A stretch of 64,000 nt of DNA. Source: Amylostereum areolatum (taxonomy: Eukaryota > Basidiomycota > Agaricomycetes > Russulales > Stereaceae). Positions 34,875-47,629 of the stretch are shown here, in pieces; the stretch's first letter is position 1; each line of letters opens with the position of its first letter. Location: NCBI GenBank assembly GCA_012932865.1, contig SAXG01000018.1:496001-560000 (forward strand), in the 5' to 3' direction. The notes beneath the pieces were generated by a model, which did not search any database, was not told the origin of the DNA, and saw nothing but the letters and a program-made list of their open reading frames with translations. Both the position numbers and the translations under genes were made by a program.

Positions 34875-36479
34875 GCGTGTGGCGTCTGCGACGACGACGA
34901 GGTAAGTACGGCGAGTGCGGGGAAGGGGCCCGATGACGCACCTGAATATGTCCAGTCTCTGGGTATATGACACGACAAGAAGCCTGTCCCTCTCTCTTTA
35001 AACTCCTCGTTCCTCGATGCGACCCCTCGGTGAGTGCGCGGGTTGGCACTGACGAGCTCCGGTCAACACAACGTGCCTCACAAGTGTAGAGACGATCGGG
35101 TACGCACACGCAATGCCTGGCAGGGCTGCTGCGTCACGCTGAATGAAGAGAATAGAGAAACCAAGGAGGGATACACTAGGCGAGAAAGGCGCGTGAAAAG
35201 CATCAGTCCAGTTCTCAAGATCTCAAATTCCGCCCGCCGCGCGTTCGAACGGAGTCCTGCCCGGATACCGAACGATATCACCTCCTTGCAAAGGATGCTC
35301 CAGGACTAAGGGTCAAACGTCAAACGTCTAACACGCGCTCTCTAGCAGGCGGTCCGTGACAAAAAAATCCCGAGGAGTCACTCGGGCTGTAAGTAGGTGC
35401 GAGTTTGATGTGAGGACTCGGAGAGACGCAAGACGGAACGGTACAATCGGAACGGTGGCCGTGCCGTTCGTGGCACTCGAGCTCCGGGAACCGGAACCAT
35501 TTGTCGACAAATGTTTTACTTAGAGTTTAGACGTTCGGTAGAAACGCGTTCGGGCCTCTCCTCTCTGTCTCTCGGACTGCAACGTCGTGTGGTACCCGGG
35601 TTCTCCTATCCCACAAGTTGCCAGCTCTTCGCAACTCTTTCGCACAGTCACCCGCCTCGTTCTTACGTGCGTGGCAGCCTGAGGATCGAATCCTCGATCA
35701 TGGTCAGGCGACGTCACTACTCTCCCGCCGGTCTCCTTCCTTTGATTCTGCTTTCCTCTCTCTCTCGCCTGGATTTCTATGACGTTATACTATATCTTCA
35801 CACTAATGTTTGTCGAGCTTCGTGCAGAATCCGCCCAATTACTGCTGGAGGACCGCCTGTCACTTTCACTGTCACAGTCAGAGCGGAAGTACCTCTACTG
35901 TGCGTCGGTGTTGTACTAAGTATGTGTGGCACTGACACCATTCGGCGACCTTGGAGCGAACTATTGCGTGGCTCTCCTTTCCGGCAACATCATCATTTCA
36001 TGCCTGGTCGTTCTTACCTTTTCAGCCTCTATCGGACCAGCCGCTAGTATGCAATGCACAGACCGACGATGTCCCGGTGTTCCTTCGAAGGGGTCCGATC
36101 ACGGTCAAGGCATTGTCCGGAGGTATACATTTCATGTCGAAAGTGAGGACGAGTACTTTGTCTTACCCAAGGATGCTCCCCAGGTCATTTTATCCACTTA
36201 CTAAGTGACATCGCCCTTTCCCCATAAAAAATCAACATGCTGACTTGGATGAATACAGCAACGGTCAATTCATCGCCCTACCTCCATTCCGAAGTACCTC
36301 TCTCGTTCAACGGCCACTTGTCGGTTCCCGTCGGTTTCATCCTGGTCACAATGGACCTTCCCTCTGACCTTTCTCCTCCACCGAGTATCACCCGGACTTT
36401 GGTATTGCCTCGCACATGTATAAATCACGAGAGAAATTGCCGTCGTATCGCTGACCTGTCCACATTGCCAGCTGTCGTA
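34875..36479. other. Mostly non-coding region with a possible unrecognised gene at 35700-36205
   Basis: About 1.6 kb. On the plus strand from an ATG at 35700 there is a signal-peptide-like start (MVRRRHYSPAGLLPLILLS), then a segment PITAGGPPVTFTVTVRAEV. After a possible intron come VESEDEYFVLPKDAP and a stop at 36202-36204. Pieces look coding, but I could not join them with consistent phase. Confidence 0.3.
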
Positions 36480-37690
36480 ATGCTCTCAAAATCTGCACTC
36501 CCCGCGGTGATGGTGGCTGCGTGCCTGGCTGTATCTGCGGCACAAGCACAAGCCAACTACTGGTTCAGTTTGTGAGCCTCTTCCCTACCCTCTGTCTGCA
36601 ACGACCGACAGACTTCTATACAGCGGAGACTCGTACACCCAAACTGGGTTCAGTCCCAACAGCACGCTCCCTTCTTCAGCAAATGCGTTCGGGAATCCCC
36701 CTTTCCCAGTACGCCCTCCTTTAAACAACTCACGGCGGTTCGTTAAATCGGTAATCTTCAGGGATGGACGGCTACCGGCGGTGTGAACTGGCTTGGCGAA
36801 GCCACGTTCGTGTCGAACCGCTCGCTCATCCTGACTTACAACTACGCATACGGAGGTGCCACAATCGATGCTAGCCTCGTCTCCACGGGAGACCCCACAA
36901 TCCTCTCCCTCACAGACCAGGTGAACGAGTTTCTTGTGCAGCTGAACGTGGGTACTGGCTCCAAGATATGGACGAGCGCAAACGCTTTGTTCTCGGTGTG
37001 GATCGGTATCAACGACATCGGGAACAGTTACTACCTTAGTGGGTCGCGCGATGCGTGCGTGTATATGGACTGTTTCTTCTTCGACAAAGATGTTGACTGT
37101 GGACATAGGTTCTCGGACACATTGCTGAACGCGTACTTTGCGCTGGTTGAGAAACTGGTGGGTCACATTTACGCCATTTCATCTCGGTCTCATTTTCGGA
37201 TCAGTACAACGCTGGGGGCCGTAACTTTTTATTCATCAACGTCCCACCTATTGACCGTTCACCGTTGGTAATATTCATCAATTCCTCAGTCATTCCCTAC
37301 CCTTAAGAAACCGCTCCTCCACAGATGCTTGCTCAGAGCACTACTTCTCAATCCCTCGAAAACAGTGTGATTGCTGGTTTCAACTCCAAGCTCGCTGCAC
37401 GCGCTGCCAACCTGACCTCGACACATGGCGGCGTCCGGACCTGGCTCTTCGATGCCAACACGGCATTCACGACCATTCTCGACAGCCCTACGACGTACGG
37501 GTTCGTCGATGCCACCTCATACGGAGGCACGGGTGACTTTTGGGGGTAAGTGTCCTGCATGTAATCCGAATCTTAGGGTGCTGGTGAGGCTAATAGAAAG
37601 AACGACAGAAACAATTATCATCCTGGGAGCGTCGCACAGGCCATGTTTGGGAACGATGTAGCGAGTTTACTTCAGGGGACCGTGTGGTGA
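36480..37690 (+). CDS. GDSL esterase, carbohydrate esterase family 16-like, secreted, 294 aa
   Basis: Exons 36480-36571, 36624-36708, 36762-37054, 37109-37157, 37205-37267, 37325-37545, 37609-37690. A signal peptide (MLSKSALPAVMVAACLAVSAAQA) precedes YWFSFGDSYTQTGF with the GDS nucleophile serine. YAYGGATID follows, then a block with IGINDIGNSYY (the GxND block) and the C-terminal catalytic pair in WGNNYHPG (Asn-Tyr-His for the DxxH block). Length and motifs match secreted CE16 acetylesterases, which remove acetyl groups from hemicellulose fragments. Fits a plant-matter-degrading lifestyle. Single domain, no carbohydrate-binding module. Confidence 0.85.
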
Positions 37691-38276
37691 AAGGGTGACG
37701 GACAACGGCATCGCGAATATGTACGACGTGCGACTGGGAATTGTTGCAAATCTTACGGCGATAGTCTATAGACATTGCTGTTGTTCCAATGTATGCGTTT
37801 TTGTTTGTTAGGCTTAACCACTGATGTACACTTGTTTGCGAGCGTTGCCTCGACGTACTACATAGTGTCAGTCCCGCGATGATTTGAGGGTAAGTATTGG
37901 CATGTCCTTGGCCGGCGGGATGGGTACCGGTGGGTGTTTGTGTACTCTTGTAGGCGACACGTGCATTTCCGATTCGGGCCGATGATCCATAATTAGAACC
38001 GTTCATAAGTACCGACGGTGGCACCTTCCTGTCAGACAGTCTTTTCAGGCGGGCGAATGTCGACAATCGATGGGGCGAAGGTCATGGGCTCGCAGAGCCG
38101 TACATTAGTGGAGGCGTGGATGAGAATTGAAGCCGATGGCACCATATTAGCCCCGGGGGCCGCTCGATCGTCTCTTCTCGAATCTTTCCGATATTGGACC
38201 GAGGTTTCGTGACTGTGGCTTCCAAGTTCCGTGTTCGTTATGGAGCACGATGACTTCAAAATGTAACAACGGCCGC
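37691..38276. other. Intergenic stretch between converging genes
   Basis: About 590 bp between the CE16 stop and the GNAT gene's last exon. Nothing recognisable beyond 3' ends. Confidence 0.4.
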
Positions 38277-39311
38277 CTAATAGCTCCACTAAGTTTCGTG
38301 TGAGTTTATTTCTCCAGAAGAATTTAGTAGCAGACATTAGGTACCTTCGTCATGTTCCACACGGTCACTCCGGGAGCATTTTCATCTTTCGTTATAATAC
38401 CGTCAGCGTTAACCTTGCCCTTCCCGAATCGCTGTTCTTCATTGACCTGCCCAAAACATGTGCCGTGTAAGACAGGGGACTATTGTTTACAAGGAAGTAG
38501 AAACGCAGCCATGCGTACCTCAAAACCATAATATAGATATATATACCTGCTCTTCGCCGTGCTCGATTCGAGACGGATAGGCTTGGGTGACGTGCGTTTG
38601 AGTCCTTCTCTCATCAACAGCGAGGCATTCCCTGATCAGGAGTCAACATAGTGGTGAGGTCAAGCAGTTTAGTATCATGGAATTATGCTCTCCCTACCTT
38701 GACTTTCGTATAAGGGATCAACCGCGAGGACGGTAAGGTGCCAGGAGTCTTTCAAGTTCGTACTGATGCCTTTATGATTCACAAATGCTCTCTTGGCCGC
38801 TTTTTCGGCGGCGGGCTCATACTCCGCAAAAATATTCTGGGAACCAAAATCAGCAGACTATGCGATAACCGCACGATTTTCTCGTACCTTCAATGCTCTC
38901 ACCCCCCATGTACCGGTCACCTTCCACGGACGAGCTCGAAGGAGTGTCCAAAAGGAAGGGTTCACTTCTTTGCCCGGTTCAAACCAAGCTGTCCACTCCA
39001 ATGATCTTCTCGCCGTCTCCGCGGTTGTGGTCACGCAGAACGGCGACATCAATGTTAGCACCGAGCAGGAAGAACAAATTAACCACGGTGGTGTAGAAAG
39101 CTGCCAGTCCGCGAATCGTTTTGAGCGCTGAGGAAGATTTGCCTTCGGGATTCGTGTCGAACACCAAGAATTTGACAGATCCAAACCAGTTCATGACGGG
39201 ATCGTGGATGAAAGTTTGCGTCAGGAGGTCGGCTATCTGGGCTCGTTCAGACTTTGCTGCTGGACGAACGACAACGCGAGGGCGTGTTTCTCTTTGGATC
39301 TGCTCAGCCAT
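38277..39311 (-). CDS. GNAT-family N-acetyltransferase with a one-base frame break
   Basis: Exons 39311-38888, 38836-38698, 38631-38519, 38446-38345 and possibly 38288-38277; reading on from 38345 gives an alternative stop at 38324. N-terminal VVVRPAAKSERAQIADLL and GDGEKIIGV are typical GNAT starts. The next parts are TAWFEPGKEVNPSFW, DSWHLTVLAVDPLYESQGNA with the acetyl-CoA-binding turn, SLLMREGLKR, LESSTAKSRYIYLYYGFE and VNEEQRFGKG. The first exon is one base too long: after KIIG the frame must change to reach TAWFEPG. Dropping one G of a GG pair (38993-38994 as CC on the plus strand) restores GVTAWFEPG. Substrate unknown. Confidence 0.7.
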
Positions 39312-40419
39312 GATGGCAGGAGGGGGGTGGGGTGGGTCAATAAACGTGCGCAGCCAAGGCCAAGGACTTATATACTATGGGATTGGTCCATTAAATCTAA
39401 CAAACGGGAGTCATAATTTTCATGAGTACTAACGCGTTTCGGAAGAAACAGAGTGAGGCTGCGCATGCGAGGTGCCTATCTTCGAATTCGAAGAAGTCCG
39501 GACACAGACAGTGTCCGGGACACAAAAATTCGACATCGGAGGTACTTAGAAGTTTATTTTGCCTAACAGTGACTCGTGAGGTATCGACGTCGAATACTAA
39601 TAGTCGGCATGTCGGCAGGTTGCGTGCCGATTCAGACCTTAGGTCTGTAAGTAATTATTAGTCCCTGAGGTTCTTACGCTAACGTTGAACTCATGAGTCA
39701 TCGATGACTCATGGACTGTCTCTGGTTGCTCTCCAGCGTTGCGACACACGCTACATAATTATCTTTCTTCGACCGCCCGTCTTTACCTTCCGAAGAACCC
39801 TTTTGAGCTGTACTTGGAATTGCGACAGATCCACTCATAGAGCCTTCTCCGACGACATCTATTCAGAAGGTAGCCCCCCCAATAGGCGTATGTGGCTCAC
39901 ACGATCAGTAGGGCACGCGGCCTCCGCAGATAATGTCGTCGATCAATATACTCTTCAAGCTTTCCAAGTTTCGAACGGCCCACGAGTAGAACCTACGCCA
40001 TATGAACTTATGAAGGCCACCTACATACTCTCGAAGGCTACCCTCGAAGGCCGGTCCAGCTAAAGAGCCAAGGGATATTCCTGACTATCTACATCAACCT
40101 CGTGGTACTTCTGCACAGTAAGCCCCTTATTCGCATTCAAACAGGCGCACGCTGAGACCTCAGATTGGTGGATGTTTGGATTTTTTGCTGTTGCGGTTGC
40201 CTGGCGCAGTCTCCGCTGCTTTCTATGGCGAATTCTGACATCCCCGGTAGGAGATGGAGCTTCCGTATGACTATCGCAGGATGCCACAGGAATGATACGT
40301 GACAGCAAGGTACTTGCTATCCCAGCGCAAATCCAAGGAGCACTGCTCCAACCCTGATAAAAGGCCAACCTCTCGTACATATGGTACCTACCACCCATTG
40401 CCCATACATTTTCTCTACG
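39312..40419. other. Intergenic stretch (divergent promoters)
   Basis: About 1.1 kb between the divergent GNAT and dynamin-like genes. Contains short palindromes such as GGACACAGACAGTGTCC near 39498. No gene seen. Confidence 0.4.
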
Positions 40420-43167
40420 ATGAGCCAATATTCTTTCAATACCTCCACAGATTCCAATTTTCATGAGCCTGACCCCGGCGCCGTCGGGTTGTCAGATCCT
40501 GCCGTCTCCGCTGCGCGGCGGAGAAAACTGGATATCATCAATCGTTTGAAAAGCGCAGGGTAAGCGTTTCATCATCAGGCGTGAGGCTTAGTTTTGTCGC
40601 CAATGCCGTCGTCGATATAGGGCGCAATTCGAACTAGATATCCCCACCATCGCGGCCATAGGTGCCCAGAGTGCAGGCAAGTCTTCGCTAATCGAGGCCA
40701 TATCCGGTATCACCCTTCCCCGAGCAAGTGGCACCTGTACCAGGTAAGTCACCCTTGATTGGCTGCATCCTTTGCCGTTAACACGCGTGCGGTAGGTCCC
40801 CAACCGAGGTTCAGCTAACTTATTCCGACGAACCCTGGCAATGCGCTGTTTTGCTGAGCATCTCGACTGATGCACAAGGCAACACCCACCCAACTCTCAA
40901 TCATATATTTGGGCAACCCGTCAGGAACAAGTCAGACGTCACAGAACGCATCCGGCGTGCTCAACTCGCTATCCTGAACCCTAACGAGGAGGCGGACTAC
41001 TTTCTTCAAGGAAACCTACCGGCCGGGGGCCAATCTCAACTCTCCTTTTCCCCCAACTGCGTTGTCCTCCAAATTAAAGGCAGGGACGTAACTGACCTGA
41101 ACTTCATTGACCTTCCAGGTGAGGTTCGAATTTTTTTGAATGGACAGATCGTCTAATCCTCCAATCGGTAGGCTTCATCGCTGGTGGAGACGCGGAAGAC
41201 CGGTCACTTATAGAGAACCTCGCTCGTTACTACGTATCCAAGCCTAGTTGCATCATCCTGCTCACTGTCACTTGTGAAAGTGCGCTATTCCACGTGTCTC
41301 CATATCTCAATGCAACGGCTTACTTCACGTATTCTATAGCCGATTTTGAGAACCAGACCGCATACGCTTTCGCAGGGCTGTATGACCAGGACGGAAGTCG
41401 AACGGTCGGTAGGTCAAATCACTGTTTCCTCTTGCAAAACGTCAACGGAGATAACTCATAACCGTATAGGTGTTCTCACTAAACCGGATCGTATCCAGCC
41501 GGGCGACGAGGTCCCTTGGACGCAGCTCGTTACAGGTGAGGCCGACACCGCACGCAACATCCAGTGGTTCTGTATCAAGAACCCTGGGTCACAGCAAATC
41601 GCGCAGGGAATCACCTGGGAGGACGCCCGGGCAGCGGAATCGGAGTGGTTTGCGACAACGGCTCCCTGGTCTGCGCTGGGTGTAGTCGGTACGGAGAGAC
41701 TGGGAACGGGGGTCCTCACTCGACGCCTTAGTGACCTCCTGTCTGATTTGATCACTGCACGGTTTGTCAATGTCTGAATTCATGGGTAGTTGTCGGTGCT
41801 TATTGTTTCATTGCGAAGGCTGCCGGAGATTCGCAAGGAAGTTGAAGGCCTTCTTGCCCGCACCACTGAAGATATCAACCGCCTCCCTCAACCACCATCC
41901 ACCGAACCAGTCTCCGCCATTATCCAGCTCGTTGTTGACTTCACACGGGATGTCGAGAAGAACGTCGAGGGTTTACCCGGGAAGGGCGGCTTGTTGCAGA
42001 CTATCCGTCCGTTCGATCAGGAGTTTCATCAAGCCATCCGGCGCACCGCGCCCGACTTTCGTCCCTATAAACGCGGTTCACGCCACCCAACGCCCGTCCC
42101 CTCCCCAGATTTCCTGCAGAATGAAGAAGACTTGTCAAGTATTTCTCCCACCTCTGGCGATGAAATATACATCGAGGATGTTATGGAGATCGCTCGAGAG
42201 TCAGTACCTAGATTCTATACATCGGCCCCTTATCGTGGACTAATGTAATTTCGATGATAGTGCGGTGACGCGGGAGCTTCCGCAGAACTATCCGTTCCTC
42301 GTCCAAAAAGAAGCCATTCAAAGAGTTGTGGATAAGTGGGACGCGCCCTCTCGTCAACTATTTGCATCGACCAAAGAAACATTGAGCGCACGCATCATGC
42401 GTCTCGTTGATCAACATTTCGGGCTCCATACCCTGGGAGGGCTCAAACATCAGATAGCGTACGTCTTGCATTTTGAGCTTTGTACCAGAGCTAGGATTTA
42501 CGCTGCTCATTCAGGTCTATCGTGACGACGCACCTCGGCGTGCGGGCTTCTGAAGCGCTGTCACGCCTTGAGTTCATCCTTCAGGTCGAACACGAACCGG
42601 CCACGCGCAACACGCATTACTTTACCGCCACACGCGACAAGTTCCTCGCGCTCTACAAGGGGTCCTACCACAGTAGCGGCGATTTCATTGCAGGACTGCG
42701 CAGATCTCAGAGTTCGTTGACCATGGCGCTAGACGGACTTCACCAGATACCCAGATTCGGGAATGTAACACCTGTCGACTTGGGCATGCTCCTCCCGACG
42801 GACCAAGTGGATTCCGCCTTGTGGATCATGGCCGGTGTGCGCGCATATTTCCAAGGTGAGCCTCTCATGCTCTCCGATTTCGCCGTATGTGCATTGATTG
42901 TAGATTGTATTTACACGAATAGTGGCCTATAAACGTTTTGTAGACAACATCCCGATGACGCTCGACCAGGAGCTCGTGCGCGGGGTGCACGTCGGACTGC
43001 AGGCCGCAATTCTCTCTGGACTCGGCGTCGACGCGGTTGACAACGTCGAGCGTTGCCGGAAACTTCTTCGCGAGCCCGCGTACATCGCCACGAAGCGAGA
43101 CGAGCTGATTCTCCGGCGCGATCGTCTGACGAGGGCCCGTGACGAAATGTTGGATGAGTTCATCTAG
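40420..43167 (+). CDS. Dynamin-superfamily GTPase (Mx-like), 739 aa
   Basis: Ten exons: 40420-40559, 40621-40743, 40796-41118, 41172-41279, 41340-41408, 41470-41761, 41819-42199, 42261-42458, 42515-42855, 42923-43167. The GTPase signatures are all present: G1 [30 protein letters not shown] (switch I region with the Thr), G3 [10 protein letters not shown] and G4 GVLTKPDR. The stalk has [16 protein letters not shown]. The C-terminus is a GED-like helix ([19 protein letters not shown]). No PH domain or proline-rich tail, as in Mx-like and other fungal dynamin-related proteins of unassigned membrane role. Starts at [10 protein letters not shown]. Cytosolic or membrane-associated. Confidence 0.85.
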
Positions 43168-43639
43168 CTGAAGTTGTATCGAAGCAGAAGTGTGATTGTG
43201 CATTGTACCAGTGTGTATGCGGCGACGTTGACTACAAAGACCAGTCATGGTGGTCTGGTTACATACTTATATATATTCAGAGACGCAAATGATGATACGA
43301 GTCCGTAGTCCACATGCAGTACAAAGCTCGCAAACCGTGAGGGTCATTTGGAGTATGTAGTTCGTCAACAATACCATATCATCGCGACGACGAAATACAG
43401 CAGATAGTGTACAGCCTGTGGTCGTGGATACATTCGCCAGAAAAGTAAACCAGCCCCGACAAAAAATGTCCCAAAATGAAAACACCCATATCCAGTAGTC
43501 CGAGAGGTATGGAGAAGAGAAAGCGAAGAGAAAAAGGAGGGATGAGAAGGCCAAGACGGGAGGTGCGTGGATCAAGAAGATAAAGATAAAAATAAAATAA
43601 AAATAAGAAAATCCAGCACCAGGTGAGTATGACCACTTG
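43168..43639. other. Intergenic stretch between converging genes
   Basis: About 470 bp; contains an A-rich AAATAAAAATAAAATAAA-like run near 43585-43610 that could serve in 3' end formation. No gene seen. Confidence 0.4.
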
Positions 43640-45571
43640 TCATGCTGTAACACCCGTGAGCGGACATACGCGGTGAAGTACAGGGATCGTGCTTGGGTTC
43701 GTGATCTCCGGTGGCGACTTCTCCTCGTCGCGCCGTCGGTTCGGACGCAAGGACACAGAGTCGTCGTCGAAGGTGGGATCACCGATGATGACAACGCTAC
43801 TGTTTGACGGTAACATGGTCCCGTTCGACGCCAACGTGGTCCCGCTCGACATTGGGACGTTTGACGTAGTGATGATCGAGTGCGGTCGTGACATAGATGG
43901 CGACTGAAGCCGTCGCGGTCGTGCGCGCCAGAAATACCACGCGTAAAAGACGTCGCGCTGTGTGCCGAAGATGAGGAATACGGTTATGGACACTAGGTCA
44001 AGCGTCAACAGCTGGGCTTGGACATCGGAACGGAGAGGACTCACAAGAGGCGATGTACATGTCCCGCGCGTTCGTATTAACATTATGGCTCGCGAAGGTA
44101 TTCCAAGCGCTAAAGCTGCCAGAATTTTCCTCGCCGTGAGTGTGAGGCGTGACAGGGACCAAGTAGATCGGCGTACATGAGACCAATAAAGGAATACAAG
44201 ACGAATAGGCACAATCGAACTGCGAGTGTGTTTGTTGGAAGCCCAGTGCCGCTCGCTCTACGGTGGTAGTTGTACGAGCGATAAAAGCGGATGACGACGA
44301 GAACTGTGAAATGTACAGAGTGGGTCACAGAGCAAGACCGGGTGTACGATAATGACACACCTGTGAATGCAACTGCGATACAAGCATTGATGGATGTATA
44401 CACCCTGCTTGCAATATCACTGTGCAGCGCGCGCAAACCCCAAAAATTAGGTTCCCAGAGGACATATTGCGGGGACAAACGTACAGAGGCCTTTGATTGA
44501 TGCTACAGTATAAGAACCGTCTCGATCTGGTAACAGTTTCCGGATGTCTTCCACCCAACTATGCACAGATGAGATAAGTTGGGGACGCTCCAGAGGCTGA
44601 GCGCTGACAACGCACCAAGATAGTGACGATGAGGAAGGGGAAGAAGACGGCATACGGTGCGACGATCATCTGAAGGGAGGAAGAGTTAGTATACTACTGT
44701 TAAGGTAGTTTAAGAATGAACGCACCACCACTCTTCCGCAATTCAACCGTGTCGGATCCACTTTCCCGCACCCGATAGAAGACCATATGTACAAGACGAA
44801 GACAACGATGGCGGTCGACCACCTGGAACAGATCAGATCGGAGGATAACACGCCAAAGCAAGGAGATGCACACATAGGAGGACCCGCGTTGACGGTAGCG
44901 GCCTGAAATAAGCACAAGGATTTATTGGGTGGCGTGCCCATATACTCTCCGGTGTATAGTCTAGAGACATAACGTGAGTCAGGGTTCGCGGGTCGTGGAT
45001 GGGAGGACAACTCACAGGAGACAAGAGAAAACGCTGGTAAGAATCATCGTGATCAAGAGGTTGATGAGAGTAACGTCGCGCCTTGCCTTGGTGAGAAGGA
45101 AGGTGGCGACGAGGATGGGCAAAAGGAAATGACCGCCGATGATGTTTAGGGTGAACCAGGCGACGACAACCTTGGTTTGCCCATCATTTGCCTGCGTGGG
45201 GATAGCAGCTATGCAGATGCATTCGACGAAGGTCAGTTTTCGGACACAAAGAAAGCGTACATTTTAACGCACGGAATGCAGCCGTCCCGTTTGCCAGTCG
45301 AATGGCCAAGGCCATTACTGGCACTGGTAGGTCGTCCAATTCTAAAGGACGTCCGCCAGCGAAAAAAGAATGACTTGCGAGGGGCTCGCTCAGCGAGATG
45401 CTACACAAGGAACACAGAAAAGGAGAGGCAGACGAACGGGGAAGAAAGGTGGGGAGGGGAGGTGGAGGATAAGTATATCATAATTGGCGGAAGGCCTTCG
45501 AAGCACTCGGAGCCTGGGAGGGTAATGTACCTGAGGCCGTCTCCGCGACAGACGGTCCAATCATCGGCCAT
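43640..45571 (-). CDS. Orphan seven-transmembrane receptor-like protein, 446 aa
   Basis: Ten exons: 45571-45531, 45400-45261, 45208-45016, 44960-44874, 44822-44726, 44669-44616, 44558-44485, 44419-44361, 44303-44184, 44115-43640; phases all agree. Seven hydrophobic segments can be counted: VVVAWFTLNIIGGHFLLPIL, INLLITMILTSVFSCLLLY, WSTAIVVFVLYIWSSI, IVAPYAVFFPFLIVTIL, INACIAVAFTGVLVVI, LAVRLCLFVLYSFIG and LLTLDLVSITVFLIFG. The last is followed by TQRDVFYAWYFW and a cytosolic, Ser/Thr-rich tail. The arrangement matches a common Agaricomycete 7TM family without assigned ligand; it is not clearly an STE2 or STE3 pheromone receptor. Divergent from the CTK3 gene. Confidence 0.7.
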
Positions 45572-45793
45572 AGACGTCGTTCATGTCACACGAGGCTAGG
45601 ACTCGGGTCGCCGCGTCGAGGACCGTGTTCCCTGGGCCGATCTCCAAATACCACGAGGGGTAGCGACCTGTCGCGACCGTCGTTATGACCCCGAGGTCAT
45701 CTCGGAGAGAAATCCGCCCGTGGGTCACTAGGCGCGACTAAATACGAGCGGTTATGAGTTGAGAATTAGGTCTGATGAGTACGGGAGGATGTT

Positions 45794-45830
45794 GTGGTCG
45801 TCGTGGTCGTCGTGGCCGTCGTGGCCGTCC
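45794..45830. repeat. GTGGTCGTC-type simple repeat
   Basis: Four imperfect copies of a nine-base unit (GTGGTCGTC, GTGGCCGTC) in the divergent interval between the 7TM gene and CTK3. Low-complexity DNA, no further role visible. Confidence 0.6.
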
Positions 45831-45979
45831 AGGTCGATGATAGACAAGCACTTCAAGTTAGCACGGTACTTATCAGACGCGCGCGACTAGGACGCGTCGG
45901 TGTGCGGCGCGCGTCAAAGTTTGGTCTAAGTTCTTTCTCAACCTCAACCACGCTTTCTTTTGCCTATCTACCGTTGAAA

Positions 45980-46977
45980 ATGGATCCATTTGAAGTCAGG
46001 ATGCAATTTCTAGCACTCCTTCGGAAACTGAACGCGTCCGTGTCCCGCTCGCCGCTTCGCATGTCTACCCTCTGACTGACTTTCAGCACCCAGCAGTCCA
46101 TCCAAAAAGTGGTAGCCTTCGCGCTCAAATACTACCCCCATTGTGGCGAGGATCTCTGGGATTGTGTCCTCGAAGAGTGCCAGAAAGTACGTGTGTTCTA
46201 GTGTGCGCATACATCCTCTTGCTAACGCTCGTCTAGGGTTCGATCAACAACCGAATCAATATCCTCTATTTTCTCGACGCCCTCTGCGAGTCCTCTCTCC
46301 TCGCGAAAGCACACCCTGGTCCCAATACTTCCAACTCTTCCTACTATGTTGACTATGTGGCTCGGGATCTCTCCATCATCATTTCCAACGTTGTCCCCGA
46401 AGGCCGCACCGGACTTCCCAATCTCATGAGCACAAAACAGGTGCATATTCTGCCGTCTCTTGTCGCCTCATTCCATGTCTTCTCAACTCCATGATCTCGT
46501 TCACCATAACACCTCATCCAGGTCCTCGACGACTGGCGCAGTAAACGCGTCATAGACCCACAAAAGGTCGATGATGTCCTCTCAACGCTCGTCGCGCGCG
46601 AGAATCCGCCATCTAGCCCACCTCCAACCCTACCCTCCCCGCTCGCCTCCGCCTCCGTCCTCCCCGGCAGCTCCCACACCGAATCCCTACCCCGCGTGGA
46701 AGTCTTTAAACGCATCGAAGAGGACCGCGAGCGGCACAAACGCCTACGTGAACGACGGTGGGTCCAGCCCATTTCGCACGCACCCCCGCCCGCGCTCGCA
46801 ACCTTTCTGCCGCTTACGGACGATGGCGATGGCGAGAACGAGCTCACACTCGACATTGAATTTGAAAACGAATGGGAAACGACAAGCGATTGGAATGAAG
46901 ACGACGACGATGCGGTCGCGGAGGAGAACGAGCTTTGTTTCCCGGGCGAGGGCGAGCAGCCGATGGATTTGTCGTGA
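45980..46977 (+). CDS. CTK3: CTD kinase subunit gamma (Ctk3-like), 271 aa
   Basis: Four exons: 45980-46035, 46087-46186, 46237-46440, 46522-46977. The N-terminal CID-type fold is diagnostic: MDPFEVRMQFLALLRKLNAT, then QSIQKVVAFALKYYPHCGED and NRINILYFLDALCESSL. It is a regulatory subunit of the CTDK-I kinase, which phosphorylates the RNA polymerase II C-terminal domain during elongation. The second half has KRIEEDRERHKRLRERRW and an acidic, low-complexity tail (NEDDDDAVAEEN). Length is close to that of the known family. Divergent from the 7TM gene. Confidence 0.85.
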
Positions 46978-47629
46978 TGCAGTTGTGAATTTATGTCCGC
47001 CGGCTGTGGTGACCAGTGTCGGTCATCTTCAGGTCTACCATCACAATTGGATTTTTATTCAATGCGACATGGTGTCCGATTGTCAGGGCCCAGATGGACC
47101 ATGGTAAAAACGTGCTGCCATTGATCAGCATATCATCATCATCATTAAACACCTCAGATCACCTCCTGTTGGTTGTTCAAGGAGCTCACAGTCGACGCAT
47201 GTCCACGGAGGAGCGACTCCGTTGATTGAAGGACCCGGTTGCCACTTCACAAGTCGTCGCGAAGCCAAGCAACAACCACGACTATGTATATAAGGGAGAC
47301 GTAGGCCGCACGAAATTTCCAACCATGCGACCGCCGGCTGGCATATGCAGACTGGTCCATCTCGGAGACCTATCCAGGCAAGATATTGTTACTACAGGTT
47401 CTTCCTGGCGGCGACACCACGTAAGGATTCGAAACCTTGGGATGCGACTTGCGATTATAGGATCAAGTGGTACAAGCACGGTCTCGCGACATCATAAAGC
47501 ATAGCTAGCATAACTCGACATAAAACATATATAACGCATACTTAACGTACGACGTTCGGGTTGAACGTTGACCGGCCTGCAATCTATAACAGAGTCCAGA
47601 CGTTCGAAATTTCGGTTCAAACCATACTC
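46978..47629. other. Intergenic stretch between converging genes
   Basis: About 650 bp. Short frames only; includes a CATCATCATCATCATTAAA run near 47131. No gene seen. Confidence 0.4.
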
